From the IMG/VR virus record IMGVR_UViG_3300048836_001233, positions 1-36,364 of that record: 36,364 nt of DNA, one strand, 5' to 3'. Below, piece by piece: positions 1-6,381 of this stretch. A program made the translations under genes and the position numbers. The number at the start of each line of letters is the position of its first letter. Positions within the stretch are counted from its first letter, which is position 1. This DNA is from a virus. The notes under the pieces are model-generated. The model worked only from the letters and a program-made list of their open reading frames with translations. It was not told where the DNA came from and did not search any database.

Positions 1-1092
1 TTAAGATGTTTTCCTGAAGGGAATAATTTCAGCCAATCTTTCAACTTTAACTTTTGCATCTTTACCACCGGCCTGTGCATAAAACATCTCGGTTACCGAC
101 ACCGAACTATGACCAAGAAATGCTTGAATATCCTGCAGGGCTATTCCCATATCCCTGAGAGACTGAGCGTAAACATGCCGGAGATCATGAAAGTGTAGAT
201 TTGTACCATTCGGCAGCGGATTAAAAGACAGCTTATTCCGGACTCTTTCAAAAGCGTTCCTTAACCACTCTTCGGACTTCCACTCCTGAAAGACTCTTCC
301 CTGTTTATCGAATGCCTTCTCTCTTCTCTCCTGAAGATGCTCAACAAGAAAATCCGGTACCGCTACAATTCGACTCTTCTTATTCTTTGTGGTGCTAGCC
401 CGGAGAAATATTCGTGAGTGTTTAAAATCAATATCTTTCCACTCAAGATTAAAAACCTCACCACGCCTGAACCCTGATGATAAAGCAATGAGGACAGCTG
501 AAAAAATAGAATCCCCCTCTGCTCTTGCGGTGTTCATTAATTCCTGAAGCTGTTCAGGTGTTAAAAAAACTTCTCTCTGATTATCGGTCCTGAGTTTCTG
601 CCTGAAGCATGGATTAACTTTATCAAACAATTCTCTCTCGATGCAATAGGTAAAGAACCTGGACAACTCCGCTATCTCTCTGTTTATCGATTTAAAAGAA
701 AGAGGTTGACCGCCCCTCTGCTTGCGTTGACCTTTACGCCAACTGATGTAATCCAAAACGTCAGATCTCTTGAAATCAGAAAGCAAAATTTCGCTGTCAT
801 AACAACTCTTGAAATATTTTAAAATATTCAGAGTGTAAGCGTAAGATCTTTTTGAATAACAATTCTCTGCATATTTTAAATATGTGTCATAGATTTCAAA
901 GAACTTGTACTGCTGCAGTTCCGATGTACCTGAAAGAATTGAATCCTCCCAATCCCTGAAGATCGCAGCGACTGCCGACCTCCTGCAGGTTTCAACTCTC
1001 CGATAACGCTCATCCTTAAACCGGACATCGAATAGAAACTTTACATAACCTTTCTCAACACCACTCTGATCCTTGACTTCTCTGTATCCCAT
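1..1092 (-). CDS. int: Tyrosine site-specific integrase (phage)
   Basis: Phage integrase of the tyrosine recombinase family, 363 aa, which would catalyse attP x attB strand exchange. Residues ~60-155 form a SAM-like core-binding domain and ~175-340 the catalytic domain. The full catalytic set is visible: R209 in SGFRRGE, a lysine near 236-238, H302-D-L-R305, H328 in LGHS and nucleophile Y338. The N-terminal ~50 residues look like an arm-type DNA-binding domain. It is read leftward, downstream of the excisionase-like gene, so both probably share the promoter near 1380-1409. The stop codon is at base 1, so the attachment site most likely lies just outside the left edge. It appears intact. Confidence 0.95.
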   Translation of the reverse strand: MGYREVKDQSGVEKGYVKFLFDVRFKDERYRRVETCRRSAVAAIFRDWEDSILSGTSELQQYKFFEIYDTYLKYAENCYSKRSYAYTLNILKYFKSCYDSEILLSDFKRSDVLDYISWRKGQRKQRGGQPLSFKSINREIAELSRFFTYCIERELFDKVNPCFRQKLRTDNQREVFLTPEQLQELMNTARAEGDSIFSAVLIALSSGFRRGEVFNLEWKDIDFKHSRIFLRASTTKNKKSRIVAVPDFLVEHLQERREKAFDKQGRVFQEWKSEEWLRNAFERVRNKLSFNPLPNGTNLHFHDLRHVYAQSLRDMGIALQDIQAFLGHSSVSVTEMFYAQAGGKDAKVKVERLAEIIPFRKTS

Positions 1093-1118
1093 AAAACCCT
1101 CCTTTGAAAAAAGGGAAC

Positions 1119-1160
1119 AAGTGGGTTACATTGCAATAAGCTCACAACATAGGCCCACTT
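1119..1160. other. Inverted repeat between excisionase and integrase genes
   Basis: AAGTGGG at 1119-1125 pairs with CCCACTT at 1154-1160 (7 bp, 28-nt loop). It lies in the leader between the excisionase-like gene and the integrase. On the minus strand a short T-run follows a few bases later, so it could weakly attenuate transcription into int, or be an arm-type protein site. The long loop makes either reading uncertain. Confidence 0.25.
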
Positions 1161-1176
1161 TAAGATTAGTCAATAT

Positions 1177-1353
1177 TTATTTGACCAGGTGATTATGTTT
1201 GATTGCAGCAATGACCTCATCGGGGTCGAAGAGATACGACTTTTTAGACGGTGAGTACGCCGGGATCCTTTTTTCTCTCACCATTTTGCGGATAGTCCAG
1301 ATAGGAACTCCAATTATTTCTGACAGCTTATCTGATGTAACCAATTGACTCAT
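1177..1353 (-). CDS. Excisionase-like small HTH DNA-binding protein
   Basis: A 58-aa protein with a winged-helix/MerR-like fold of the excisionase (HTH_17) type. It begins with a TSDKLSEIIGVPIWTIRKMV helix-turn-helix, then a basic stretch, a predicted wing (SYLFDPDEV) and a terminal helix. Such proteins bind target DNA at phage att sites or promoters and bias the integrase toward excision. I chose the ATG at 1353 because AAAGGAGG sits just upstream of it; a longer frame from 1371 would start inside that ribosome-binding site. It lies immediately upstream of int and downstream of a promoter resembling the rightward early promoter. It could instead be a small transcription regulator. Confidence 0.75.
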   Translation of the reverse strand: MSQLVTSDKLSEIIGVPIWTIRKMVREKRIPAYSPSKKSYLFDPDEVIAAIKHNHLVK

Positions 1354-1379
1354 TGACACTCCTCCTTTCAATATATAGA

Positions 1380-1409
1380 CCGATAGTCCAATATATTAAA
1401 ACGTGTCAA
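1380..1409 (-). promoter_or_regulatory. Leftward promoter for excisionase/integrase
   Basis: On the minus strand, TTGACA (1409-1404), an 18-bp spacer and TATCGG (1385-1380). The -35 is consensus and the -10 poor. The same arrangement, with about 22 of 28 positions identical, occurs at 2124-2153 facing the other way. The predicted start is ~20 nt upstream of the excisionase ATG, with the AAAGGAGG site between them. Confidence 0.55.
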
Positions 1410-1434
1410 TCTTATTTTACAATATATTTGCACA
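1385..1434. promoter_or_regulatory. Pair of operator-like half-sites, left side of switch
   Basis: TAATATATTGGACTA (minus strand, 1399-1385) and AATATATTTGCACAC (plus strand, 1420-1434) match the half-site motif of the rightward operator (TATATATTTGCACTAT). The minus-strand copy lies within the spacer of the leftward promoter, so a bound repressor would block it. The copies point away from each other here but toward each other at the right operator. Confidence 0.5.
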
Positions 1435-1565
1435 CTTGAAGTAAATAATTAAAAATCACAAAAAAATAAACACAATCATGCTTTATTTTAAAGTTTCTGT
1501 AACAACTTTTGCTCTAAGGATTCTCTTTATTTAACTTTATTTTTTATAATTAAAATAATGTTTTT

Positions 1566-1589
1566 TATATAGTAAAAATTTACTATATA
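1566..1589. repeat. Perfect 11-bp AT-rich inverted repeat
   Basis: TATATAGTAAA at 1566-1576 and its exact reverse complement at 1579-1589, separated by AA. It sits directly beside the hairpin at 1590-1615, downstream of the repressor gene. It could be a second terminator stem, a regulator site or a cruciform. Confidence 0.6.
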
Positions 1590-1615
1590 AGGATGAGGCA
1601 CGGAGGCTTCATCCT
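1590..1615 (-). terminator. Strong hairpin, probable repressor terminator
   Basis: A 10-bp stem (1590-1599 with 1606-1615, one G-U pair) closes a 6-nt loop ACGGAG. It lies 67 nt past the repressor stop. On the minus strand it is followed by an A/T-rich stretch rather than a clean U-run, so termination may be imperfect or helped by the adjacent palindrome. Confidence 0.5.
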
Positions 1616-1639
1616 CAGATTTATTTAAGGAGTAAATTC

Positions 1640-1789
1640 ATGGAGGAATTTAAAGTAACAAGTAAACTAATCATCAAAGAAATCATTGAGATTGTTTTGA
1701 TTGTAAAAGAGCAGCTTTTAGAGTTTTCATTGCTGCCAGAATCTGGTTATAAAACAGATTCTTCACTTCCGCAGGAAGAGGCTGGATAA
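1640..1789 (+). CDS. Doubtful 49-aa protein, antisense to repressor 3' end
   Basis: An ATG at 1640 follows a good AAGGAG site at 1628-1633 and opens a 49-codon frame starting MEEFKVTSKLIIKEIIEI, an amphipathic helix-like segment. The last ~107 nt run antisense to the end of the repressor gene. The hairpin at 1590-1615 lies just upstream, in what would be its leader. No family is recognised. The ribosome-binding site is the only real support; it may be chance in AT-rich DNA. Confidence 0.22.
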   Translation: MEEFKVTSKLIIKEIIEIVLIVKEQLLEFSLLPESGYKTDSSLPQEEAG

Positions 1790-2036
1790 CCTTCCCTATT
1801 TCAAGCCATTCCGGATCTATACCCATAAATTCTTCAACATTTTTGTCACTCATAAAGAATCTATAAATTGGCATATCTATTGCATTACATACAGATTCTA
1901 TCCCGTCAAGTGGAGGGAATTCAGAATTAATCCAGAATGATATAGTTGATTTAGAAACACCTATTTTATCGGCCAATTCTGCCTGATTAAATTCAGAGAT
2001 TTTTATCAGTTCACGTAACCTGCTTCCGTATTTCAT
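1683..2036 (-). CDS. CI-like XRE-family repressor
   Basis: A 117-aa protein with an N-terminal XRE/Cro-type helix-turn-helix at residues ~5-60: the NQAELADKIGVSKSTISFW segment contains the classic helix 2, turn and recognition helix. A short C-terminal region (~65-117) lacks any visible LexA/S24 self-cleavage domain (no Ala-Gly cleavage site or Ser/Lys dyad), so induction would have to work by something other than RecA-assisted cleavage. The frame is open upstream to 2153, but the ATG at 2036 is preceded by a GAGGT site and matches where the homologous domain starts. It is flanked by two outward promoters that share an operator-like motif, the arrangement of a lysogeny switch repressor. Confidence 0.85.
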   Translation of the reverse strand: MKYGSRLRELIKISEFNQAELADKIGVSKSTISFWINSEFPPLDGIESVCNAIDMPIYRFFMSDKNVEEFMGIDPEWLEIGKVIQPLPAEVKNLFYNQILAAMKTLKAALLQSKQSQ

Positions 2037-2061
2037 ATCTACCTCACAATATTTTAAAAGT

Positions 2062-2090
2062 ACTATATTATACAACTTTCGTAGTTTCAA
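2062..2090 (-). promoter_or_regulatory. Repressor promoter
   Basis: On the minus strand, TTGAAA (2090-2085), a 17-bp spacer and TATAGT (2067-2062), about 20 nt before the repressor ribosome-binding site. It points away from the rightward promoter and leaves ~35 bp between the two -35 boxes. Confidence 0.55.
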
Positions 2091-2123
2091 GTATAAAAAT
2101 TCAGGAATATAATATTTTTTATA

Positions 2124-2153
2124 TTGACACGTTTTATATATTTGCACTATCAA
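2124..2153 (+). promoter_or_regulatory. Rightward early promoter
   Basis: TTGACA (2124-2129), an 18-bp spacer and TATCAA (2148-2153). The layout is the same as the leftward promoter at 1380-1409, including the sequence TTGACACGTTTTA in both. The operator inverted repeat 2135-2174 covers its -10 and start. It would drive the recombination/replication operon beginning at 2186. Confidence 0.6.
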
Positions 2154-2174
2154 ACATAATAGTTCAAATATATA
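2135..2174. promoter_or_regulatory. Repressor operator (near-perfect inverted repeat)
   Basis: TATATATTTGCACTAT at 2135-2150 and, on the other strand, TATATATTTGAACTAT at 2174-2159: 15 of 16 positions match, separated by 8 bp. It overlaps the -10 and transcription start of the rightward promoter. Related single copies lie at the leftward promoter. That it is bound by the adjacent XRE repressor is inference from position. Confidence 0.65.
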
Positions 2175-2185
2175 GGAGTGTAGAA

Positions 2186-2341
2186 ATGGAACACATTACA
2201 ACAAACATCCTGATTGATCCAAAAAACTTCGAACGTTTTAAAATCATAAACATTAAACGCAAGGAAAAAACAGGTGAAGCAATCGGAAGACTGATTTCAG
2301 CGGACGTTCTACAAAATAGCAATCTCCTCATGGTGGAATGA
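2186..2341 (+). CDS. 51-aa possible ribbon-helix-helix regulator
   Basis: The first gene of the rightward operon. The ATG follows an AGGAG site within TATAGGAGTG at 2171-2180. The protein has a short strand-like start (ITTNILIDPKNF) followed by basic helices (KIINIKRKEKTGEAIGRLISAD), reminiscent of small Arc/CopG ribbon-helix-helix proteins. In that position it could act as a Cro-like counterpart to the repressor. No family match was tested, so the function is a guess from size, charge and place. Confidence 0.55.
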   Translation: MEHITTNILIDPKNFERFKIINIKRKEKTGEAIGRLISADVLQNSNLLMVE

Positions 2342-2373
2342 TATGAACGACACGAAGAGGAGGAATTTTAAAA

Positions 2374-2532
2374 ATGAACACTCGCTTTGATCGAAACGCG
2401 TACAATACATCCCGCTCAAAATGTAAAGTATGTAAAAATCCAGCCGTTGTACCACACACAGGTGAGAAGCCATATTGTGTCAGATGTAATATTTCAATAC
2501 CAGAATGGATGATATCCGGGAGAGGAAGATGA
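2374..2532 (+). CDS. 52-aa zinc-ribbon-like small protein
   Basis: The start ATG is preceded by AGGAGG at 2358-2363. The protein carries two CxxC knuckles (C-K-V-C at residues 17-20 and C-V-R-C at 35-38) spaced as in a single zinc ribbon, in a basic background. The TGEKPYC linker-like stretch resembles zinc-finger proteins. Small phage proteins of this type are often DNA- or RNA-binding accessory factors. Its stop overlaps the next start (ATGA). The specific role is unknown. Confidence 0.6.
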   Translation: MNTRFDRNAYNTSRSKCKVCKNPAVVPHTGEKPYCVRCNISIPEWMISGRGR

Positions 2533-2630
2533 TTATTAAAACAACAATACCGCTTCACGGTACTACCCCGTTACTGATTAATCGTAAAGAAGGCATTACA
2601 TATTACTACTATCGAAAGGTGAAGTCATGA
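2529..2630 (+). CDS. 33-aa hypothetical protein, translationally coupled
   Basis: A very short frame that starts in the stop of the previous gene (ATGA) and ends in the start of the bet gene (ATGA again). It encodes MIIKTTIPLHGTTPLLINRK followed by a Tyr-rich, basic tail. No family is recognised. The double ATGA overlaps support translation, possibly mainly as a coupling peptide that leads ribosomes to the recombinase start. Confidence 0.45.
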   Translation: MIIKTTIPLHGTTPLLINRKEGITYYYYRKVKS

Positions 2631-3451
2631 GTGAATTGATAAAATCAGAACAGCACGAAGTAATCACCGCAGAGAAGATCAATGAGTATATGAATGTATT
2701 CGGAATTGCGGCGAACCTGACAGATATAGAGAAGAAACAATTTACCGAAGTGGCAACAGCCTATCAGCTGAATCCATTTAAGCGTGAGATTTACTGCATC
2801 CCCTACATGAGCAATGTTCAAAAGCCGGACGGATCATGGGTTAAGGAACGTAAACTTTCAATCATTACCGGGTATGAAACGTATTTAAAAAGAGCTGAAA
2901 GACTTGGCAGACTCAATGGATGGAATGTTCAGGTCGCCGGTGATGGAGACAAACGTATTGCCCGGATCACTATTCACCGGAAGGATTGGCAGCATCCATT
3001 CACTCACGATGTTCATCTTTTGGAGTACAAAGAGAATAATAAAATGTGGAAAGAAAAACCGATGACCATGTTGAAGAAAGTGGCAATGGCGCAGGGGTTT
3101 AGACTTGCTTTCCCGGATGAAATGGGAGGCCTCCCCTATGCTGAAGAAGAACTCCCTGATAATATGACAACAGAGACAAAACAACCGGATCCCCCTGCAC
3201 CGCCAATTCCCGACGTTACACCCGATGCACTTAAGAATGATAAAGGTGAGATCGAGCTTGAGAATGGTAATCATGAAGACGCCATGAAGAAACTCGGAGA
3301 ATGCAGGTGTGAACCTCACATTCAAACATTCATTAAGCTCAGACAGAAACGGATCTGGAAAGAAACTGAACTCAAAGTACAGGATGATTTTATAACTGTA
3401 CTCAGAGACCAGTGGAAAATTGAAGCCGATGCAGCTGCTAATATCAAATAA
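2627..3451 (+). CDS. bet: Phage single-strand annealing protein (Bet/RecT family)
   Basis: A 274-aa recombinase of the Bet/RecT family, which anneals complementary ssDNA during phage recombination and replication. The conserved core covers about residues 30-180, with segments such as AYQLNPFKREIY, SIITGYETYLKRAER and the MLKKVAMAQGFRLAFPDE helix typical of the family. After a Pro-rich linker at ~185-200 comes a charged C-terminal region (~205-274). The start overlaps the preceding tiny gene (ATGA). No partner exonuclease gene is evident next to it; the following 149-aa gene does not look like one. A long open frame on the opposite strand (2885-3502) is a shadow. Confidence 0.9.
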   Translation: MSELIKSEQHEVITAEKINEYMNVFGIAANLTDIEKKQFTEVATAYQLNPFKREIYCIPYMSNVQKPDGSWVKERKLSIITGYETYLKRAERLGRLNGWNVQVAGDGDKRIARITIHRKDWQHPFTHDVHLLEYKENNKMWKEKPMTMLKKVAMAQGFRLAFPDEMGGLPYAEEELPDNMTTETKQPDPPAPPIPDVTPDALKNDKGEIELENGNHEDAMKKLGECRCEPHIQTFIKLRQKRIWKETELKVQDDFITVLRDQWKIEADAAANIK

Positions 3452-3462
3452 GGAGACATAAC

Positions 3463-3912
3463 ATGTACGATATAATAACACAAATTTCTGATAATCTAAC
3501 ACTTAATGAAGTCGGTTTAAATCCGAATGCATATCCGGAAGAAGTTGCCGCAGCAGGCTTTGATGTAGTCAAAGAGATAGAAGCACAATTAAAAATCTAC
3601 AAGCAGAACCTCGGCGCAAGCCTGATGAACCGGATGAATAATGATAACGCCACAAAACTGATATTCGTTGATGTTAAAGGGAATAAAAAAACTCTGACCT
3701 TAAAGAAAGGATCAATGAAGCTTAACAGTTCCATTAAGAATTATGAAGAGTACATAAAAAAATCAGGTTATGTGCCGGAGATGCTGGGAGAATACCTCTT
3801 CGAACCGTTCTCCTGGGGAAAGATCAAAGAGATCCGCAAACAGGGCGGAGAGCTCCAGGTTCTCTGTGATGAGATCTACCAGGAAGGGAATCCGAGCATT
3901 GAGATTAAATAA
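3463..3912 (+). CDS. 149-aa hypothetical protein of the recombination module
   Basis: An ordinary well-expressed early gene: an AAGGAGA site precedes the ATG and it lies 11 nt after bet. The N-terminal half is helical (residues ~20-65, with KEIEAQLKIYKQNLG). The middle contains a short basic beta segment (KLIFVDVKGNKKTLTLKKGS) and the end is acidic. No nuclease signature or other family was recognised. Placement between the annealing protein and a replication-initiator-like protein suggests a DNA metabolism accessory role, but nothing in the sequence proves it. Confidence 0.7.
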   Translation: MYDIITQISDNLTLNEVGLNPNAYPEEVAAAGFDVVKEIEAQLKIYKQNLGASLMNRMNNDNATKLIFVDVKGNKKTLTLKKGSMKLNSSIKNYEEYIKKSGYVPEMLGEYLFEPFSWGKIKEIRKQGGELQVLCDEIYQEGNPSIEIK

Positions 3913-3913
3913 T

Positions 3914-4561
3914 ATGCGCGATAATCAGAAATCTTATTACGCCATCATACCGGCAAATGTCCGTTATGATAAAAGGCTGCCTGCAAATGCCAAACTTTTA
4001 TACGGAGAGATAACAGCGCTTTGTAATGAAAAAGGTTATTGCTGGGCGAGTAATGCCTATTTTGCAAAGCTTTATGATGTGTCAAACAGGTCGATCACCT
4101 CATGGTTAAAGAGCCTTAAAGATAATGGTTACATTAAGATTGATATTATCTATCGCGAGGGTACAGAAGAAATCCTCCATAGGTATGTAAGTATTCTTCA
4201 TGGGGGTATAGAAGAAAAACAGCACACCCCTATAGAAGCAGACTTCCAGGATAATACTACAGTTATTAATAATACAATTAATACTACATGTGAAGAAGGG
4301 GAAAAGCGCAAACGCTTTATCCCGCCCACACATGAGGAGATCGCCGAGTACTGCAACAGTAACCCCTACCCTATAAACATTGAATCCTTTATCGACTTTT
4401 ACAAATCGAAAGGATGGAAAATTGGAAATAACAAAATGTCTGACTGGAAGGCCGCCGTCCGGAACTGGCACAGAAGGGATAATGATAAACCGCCGGGGAA
4501 ATTAAAACCGAGCATTCAGGACAACTTAAAACGATTTGAGGAGATGGAACGTGAACTATAA
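3914..4561 (+). CDS. Helix-turn-helix replication initiator-like protein
   Basis: A 215-aa protein. Residues ~5-95 form a winged HTH of the type found at the start of phage O-like/DnaD-like initiators: RLPANAKLLYGEITALCNEKGYCWASNAYFAKLYDVSNRSITSWLKSLKDNGYI, then a wing. A variable linker (~105-130) leads to a C-terminal helical segment (~135-195) containing WKIGNNKMSDWKAAVRNWHRR, seen in many phage replication proteins. It probably binds the phage origin and recruits the helicase. It starts 1 nt after the preceding stop and overlaps the next gene's GTG start, so it belongs to the same operon. A frame open further upstream (from 3770) has no support. Confidence 0.75.
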   Translation: MRDNQKSYYAIIPANVRYDKRLPANAKLLYGEITALCNEKGYCWASNAYFAKLYDVSNRSITSWLKSLKDNGYIKIDIIYREGTEEILHRYVSILHGGIEEKQHTPIEADFQDNTTVINNTINTTCEEGEKRKRFIPPTHEEIAEYCNSNPYPINIESFIDFYKSKGWKIGNNKMSDWKAAVRNWHRRDNDKPPGKLKPSIQDNLKRFEEMEREL

Positions 4562-5147
4562 AGAATTTATGACAGCACTTGTTGATGTTTATGGTGTTTA
4601 TGCTTCACCGATGCTTGAGAAATTGACTTTTAAATATATCAAAGAGAGATGGATCGAATCGGATCTTGAAGATGTATTCAAAAGATTGATCCTCTTGAAA
4701 TCAGCGAAGTTTAAAACACCACCTGACCCGGCAGAGTTTGAAGAGATATTCTTTAAAAAATCCGGAAGAGAACCAGAGGCAGAAGCATTGGTATGGTGGG
4801 ATGATCTAAATAAAAAAGCGAATTCATGGCGAGACTGCATTATATCCGACATCCGGGCACAGGCAGCTCTTGAATCGATGGGCGGCTGGATCTGGTTCTG
4901 CCAGAGATTGAAGTCTGATGAGAACGGAAAAGATTTAGACCAGTGGCACAGAAAGGCTTTTGTTGATCTGTTCAAACTTTATACCGAGAATCCCACGGAT
5001 CGATCACCAAAAATGTTTTCAGGATTAAGTGAAATAGTTAAACCGCCGGTGATGATTGGTGATACAGAGAAATGTTTAAAGATACAGCAGATAAATAACA
5101 CAGTGACGCAGCATATAGAGAATATGACAAGGGAGATGAGGATATAA
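4551..5147 (+). CDS. Possible replication accessory / helicase-loader-type protein
   Basis: A 198-aa protein. I chose the GTG at 4551 because a GAGGAG site lies at the right distance; the frame can also open at a TTG at 4536, inside that site. A helical N-terminal half (YKEFMTALVDVYGVYASPMLEKL) is followed by an aromatic region (VWWDDLNKKANSWRDCI) and RAQAALESMGGWIWFCQRL. The GGW motif and overall layout recall DUF6475-like proteins next to phage replication initiators. It directly follows the initiator-like gene and precedes ssb, the usual slot for a helicase loader. No Walker motif is present, so an AAA+ DnaC-type loader is excluded. Confidence 0.6.
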   Translation: MNYKEFMTALVDVYGVYASPMLEKLTFKYIKERWIESDLEDVFKRLILLKSAKFKTPPDPAEFEEIFFKKSGREPEAEALVWWDDLNKKANSWRDCIISDIRAQAALESMGGWIWFCQRLKSDENGKDLDQWHRKAFVDLFKLYTENPTDRSPKMFSGLSEIVKPPVMIGDTEKCLKIQQINNTVTQHIENMTREMRI

Positions 5148-5148
5148 T

Positions 5149-5595
5149 ATGGCAACAGATATAAACAGAGTAACAATCATCGGGAGACTCACAAGGGATC
5201 CGGAGATGAAGCACACACCGGCCGGAACTTCGGTATGCAGCTTTGCTATTGCGAACGGTAAAACGTTTTCACAGAACGGAGAGAAGAAGGAACAGGTCTC
5301 TTATTTTGACTGTGTGGCATGGTCCAAACTTGCTGACGTGATAGTTGAATACTGCAAGAAAGGACACAGGGTCGCCATCGAAGGGAGGCTTGTTCAACGC
5401 AGATGGCAGGATGATAATGGGAATAGCAGATCGAAAGTTGAGATACAGGTGGAGAATATGCAATTCCTCCAGGGCAAATCAGGAGAGGCACAGCCGGAAC
5501 AACCGGCACCGAATACCGGAAACTTAATGAACGGTACAGATATGACCGGTCAGGTTTTTGATAATCCTTTTGCAGATGACGACATCCCCTTTTGA
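5149..5595 (+). CDS. ssb: Single-stranded DNA-binding protein
   Basis: A 148-aa SSB. The OB-fold covers residues 1-~108: INRVTIIGRLTRDPEMKHTPAG, then SYFDCVAWSKLADVIVEYCKKGHRVAIEGRL and KVEIQVENMQFL, all typical. A Pro/Gln/Asn linker and an acidic tip ending DNPFADDDIPF follow; this is the usual docking tail for replication and repair partners. The start lies just after the preceding stop. It is a full-length, canonical SSB that would coat ssDNA at phage replication forks and work with the Bet protein upstream. Confidence 0.96.
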   Translation: MATDINRVTIIGRLTRDPEMKHTPAGTSVCSFAIANGKTFSQNGEKKEQVSYFDCVAWSKLADVIVEYCKKGHRVAIEGRLVQRRWQDDNGNSRSKVEIQVENMQFLQGKSGEAQPEQPAPNTGNLMNGTDMTGQVFDNPFADDDIPF

Positions 5596-5603
5596 GGTTA
5601 ACA

Positions 5604-5897
5604 ATGAAAACTGATAAAATTATTATCCGTAGAGATAAGGGGAACTCTTTAAACATCCCCGGGGTTTGCCTCTGTTCACGAATCAGGTTTGATAACAAAG
5701 GTGTACCTTTCCGGGAGTATCAGATTGATCACAGTCAAATTGAAGCGATCATTGAGGGATATGAAAAACATGCTAAGTTTTTGAATGATTATATCAGAAA
5801 ACTTAGCAGTATTATCAATGAAAAGCAGCTGGATAAACAAAATACAATGAATCAAATTGAAACCGGCAACAGATTCGGTGGCGGATATGGAGACTAA
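5604..5897 (+). CDS. 97-aa hypothetical early protein
   Basis: The ATG at 5604 follows a GAGGT site that overlaps the end of ssb. The protein begins with a basic beta-type segment (KTDKIIIRRDKGNSLNIPG), then has a central helix (IEAIIEGYEKHAKFLNDYIRKLSSIINEKQ) suited to a coiled coil, and ends in a Gly-rich tail. No family is recognised. It is part of the early operon between ssb and a DUF1367-like gene. Confidence 0.65.
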   Translation: MKTDKIIIRRDKGNSLNIPGVCLCSRIRFDNKGVPFREYQIDHSQIEAIIEGYEKHAKFLNDYIRKLSSIINEKQLDKQNTMNQIETGNRFGGGYGD

Positions 5898-5900
5898 CAG

Positions 5901-6362
5901 ATGAAGATATCATTATTAAAAAAGCCTGTTCTTCCGGAAGATGTGGGGATGATTGTCCTGGTACCGGTTATGCCCTCCGATATGGACTTTATTAAGAAGT
6001 TCGGTGATGGGGAAATTTTACAGGCTGAAGTTAAGAGAGACCGGTTTTATCCCTTAACTCAGAAATATTGGGCTTTATGTAATCTGGTTGCTCAGAATTA
6101 CCGGAGAGATGGACTTGAGATGCTTGATAACAAGAATATTGTTGATGAGTATATTAAGCTTAAACTTAATGTGATTGAAAGCAGGATTGTTTTCCCGGAT
6201 GGAAGGGTTCATGTTAAGACCGGTAGTATTGCGCATAAGGCGAAGGATAAGGATGAATTTCAGGAGTTTTATAACAGAGCTGTTGAGGTTATGGAGTGGA
6301 TCTCCGGGATACCGAGGCATGAGTTAGAGTTTAACTGGCATGAGTATGAGTGTAGCATATAA
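5901..6362 (+). CDS. DUF1367-like phage protein
   Basis: A 153-aa protein that resembles the DUF1367 family, small phage proteins found near replication and recombination genes. The recognisable stretch is FIKKFGDGEILQAEVKRDRF followed by PLTQKYWALCNLVAQN (residues ~30-70). A beta region (VIESRIVFPDGRVHVKTGSIAHKAK) and a C-terminal helix ending ISGIPRHELEF follow. Biochemical function is unknown for the family. It is the last gene of the early operon; its stop lies 19 nt from the end of a minus-strand gene, with no clear terminator between them. Confidence 0.6.
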   Translation: MKISLLKKPVLPEDVGMIVLVPVMPSDMDFIKKFGDGEILQAEVKRDRFYPLTQKYWALCNLVAQNYRRDGLEMLDNKNIVDEYIKLKLNVIESRIVFPDGRVHVKTGSIAHKAKDKDEFQEFYNRAVEVMEWISGIPRHELEFNWHEYECSI

Positions 6363-6381
6363 TAACTGCAAAAAATTCTAG

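Larger units (their letters stand above)
1354..1682. other. Intergenic control region between excisionase and repressor
   Basis: A very AT-rich stretch with no convincing gene except one doubtful small frame (1640-1789). It holds the leftward promoter (1380-1409), two outward-facing copies of the operator-like motif (1385-1399 and 1420-1434), a perfect AT palindrome (1566-1589) and a strong hairpin (1590-1615) that probably ends the repressor transcript. Confidence 0.6.

Noticed and set aside
2328-2558. Minus-strand frame over the small early genes
   Set aside because: It opposes the zinc-ribbon gene, which has a strong AGGAGG site and clear CxxC pairs.
2885-3502. Long open frame on the minus strand opposite bet
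   Set aside because: It is a mirror of a well-conserved plus-strand gene, rich in Phe/Cys/Leu and lacking a start signal.
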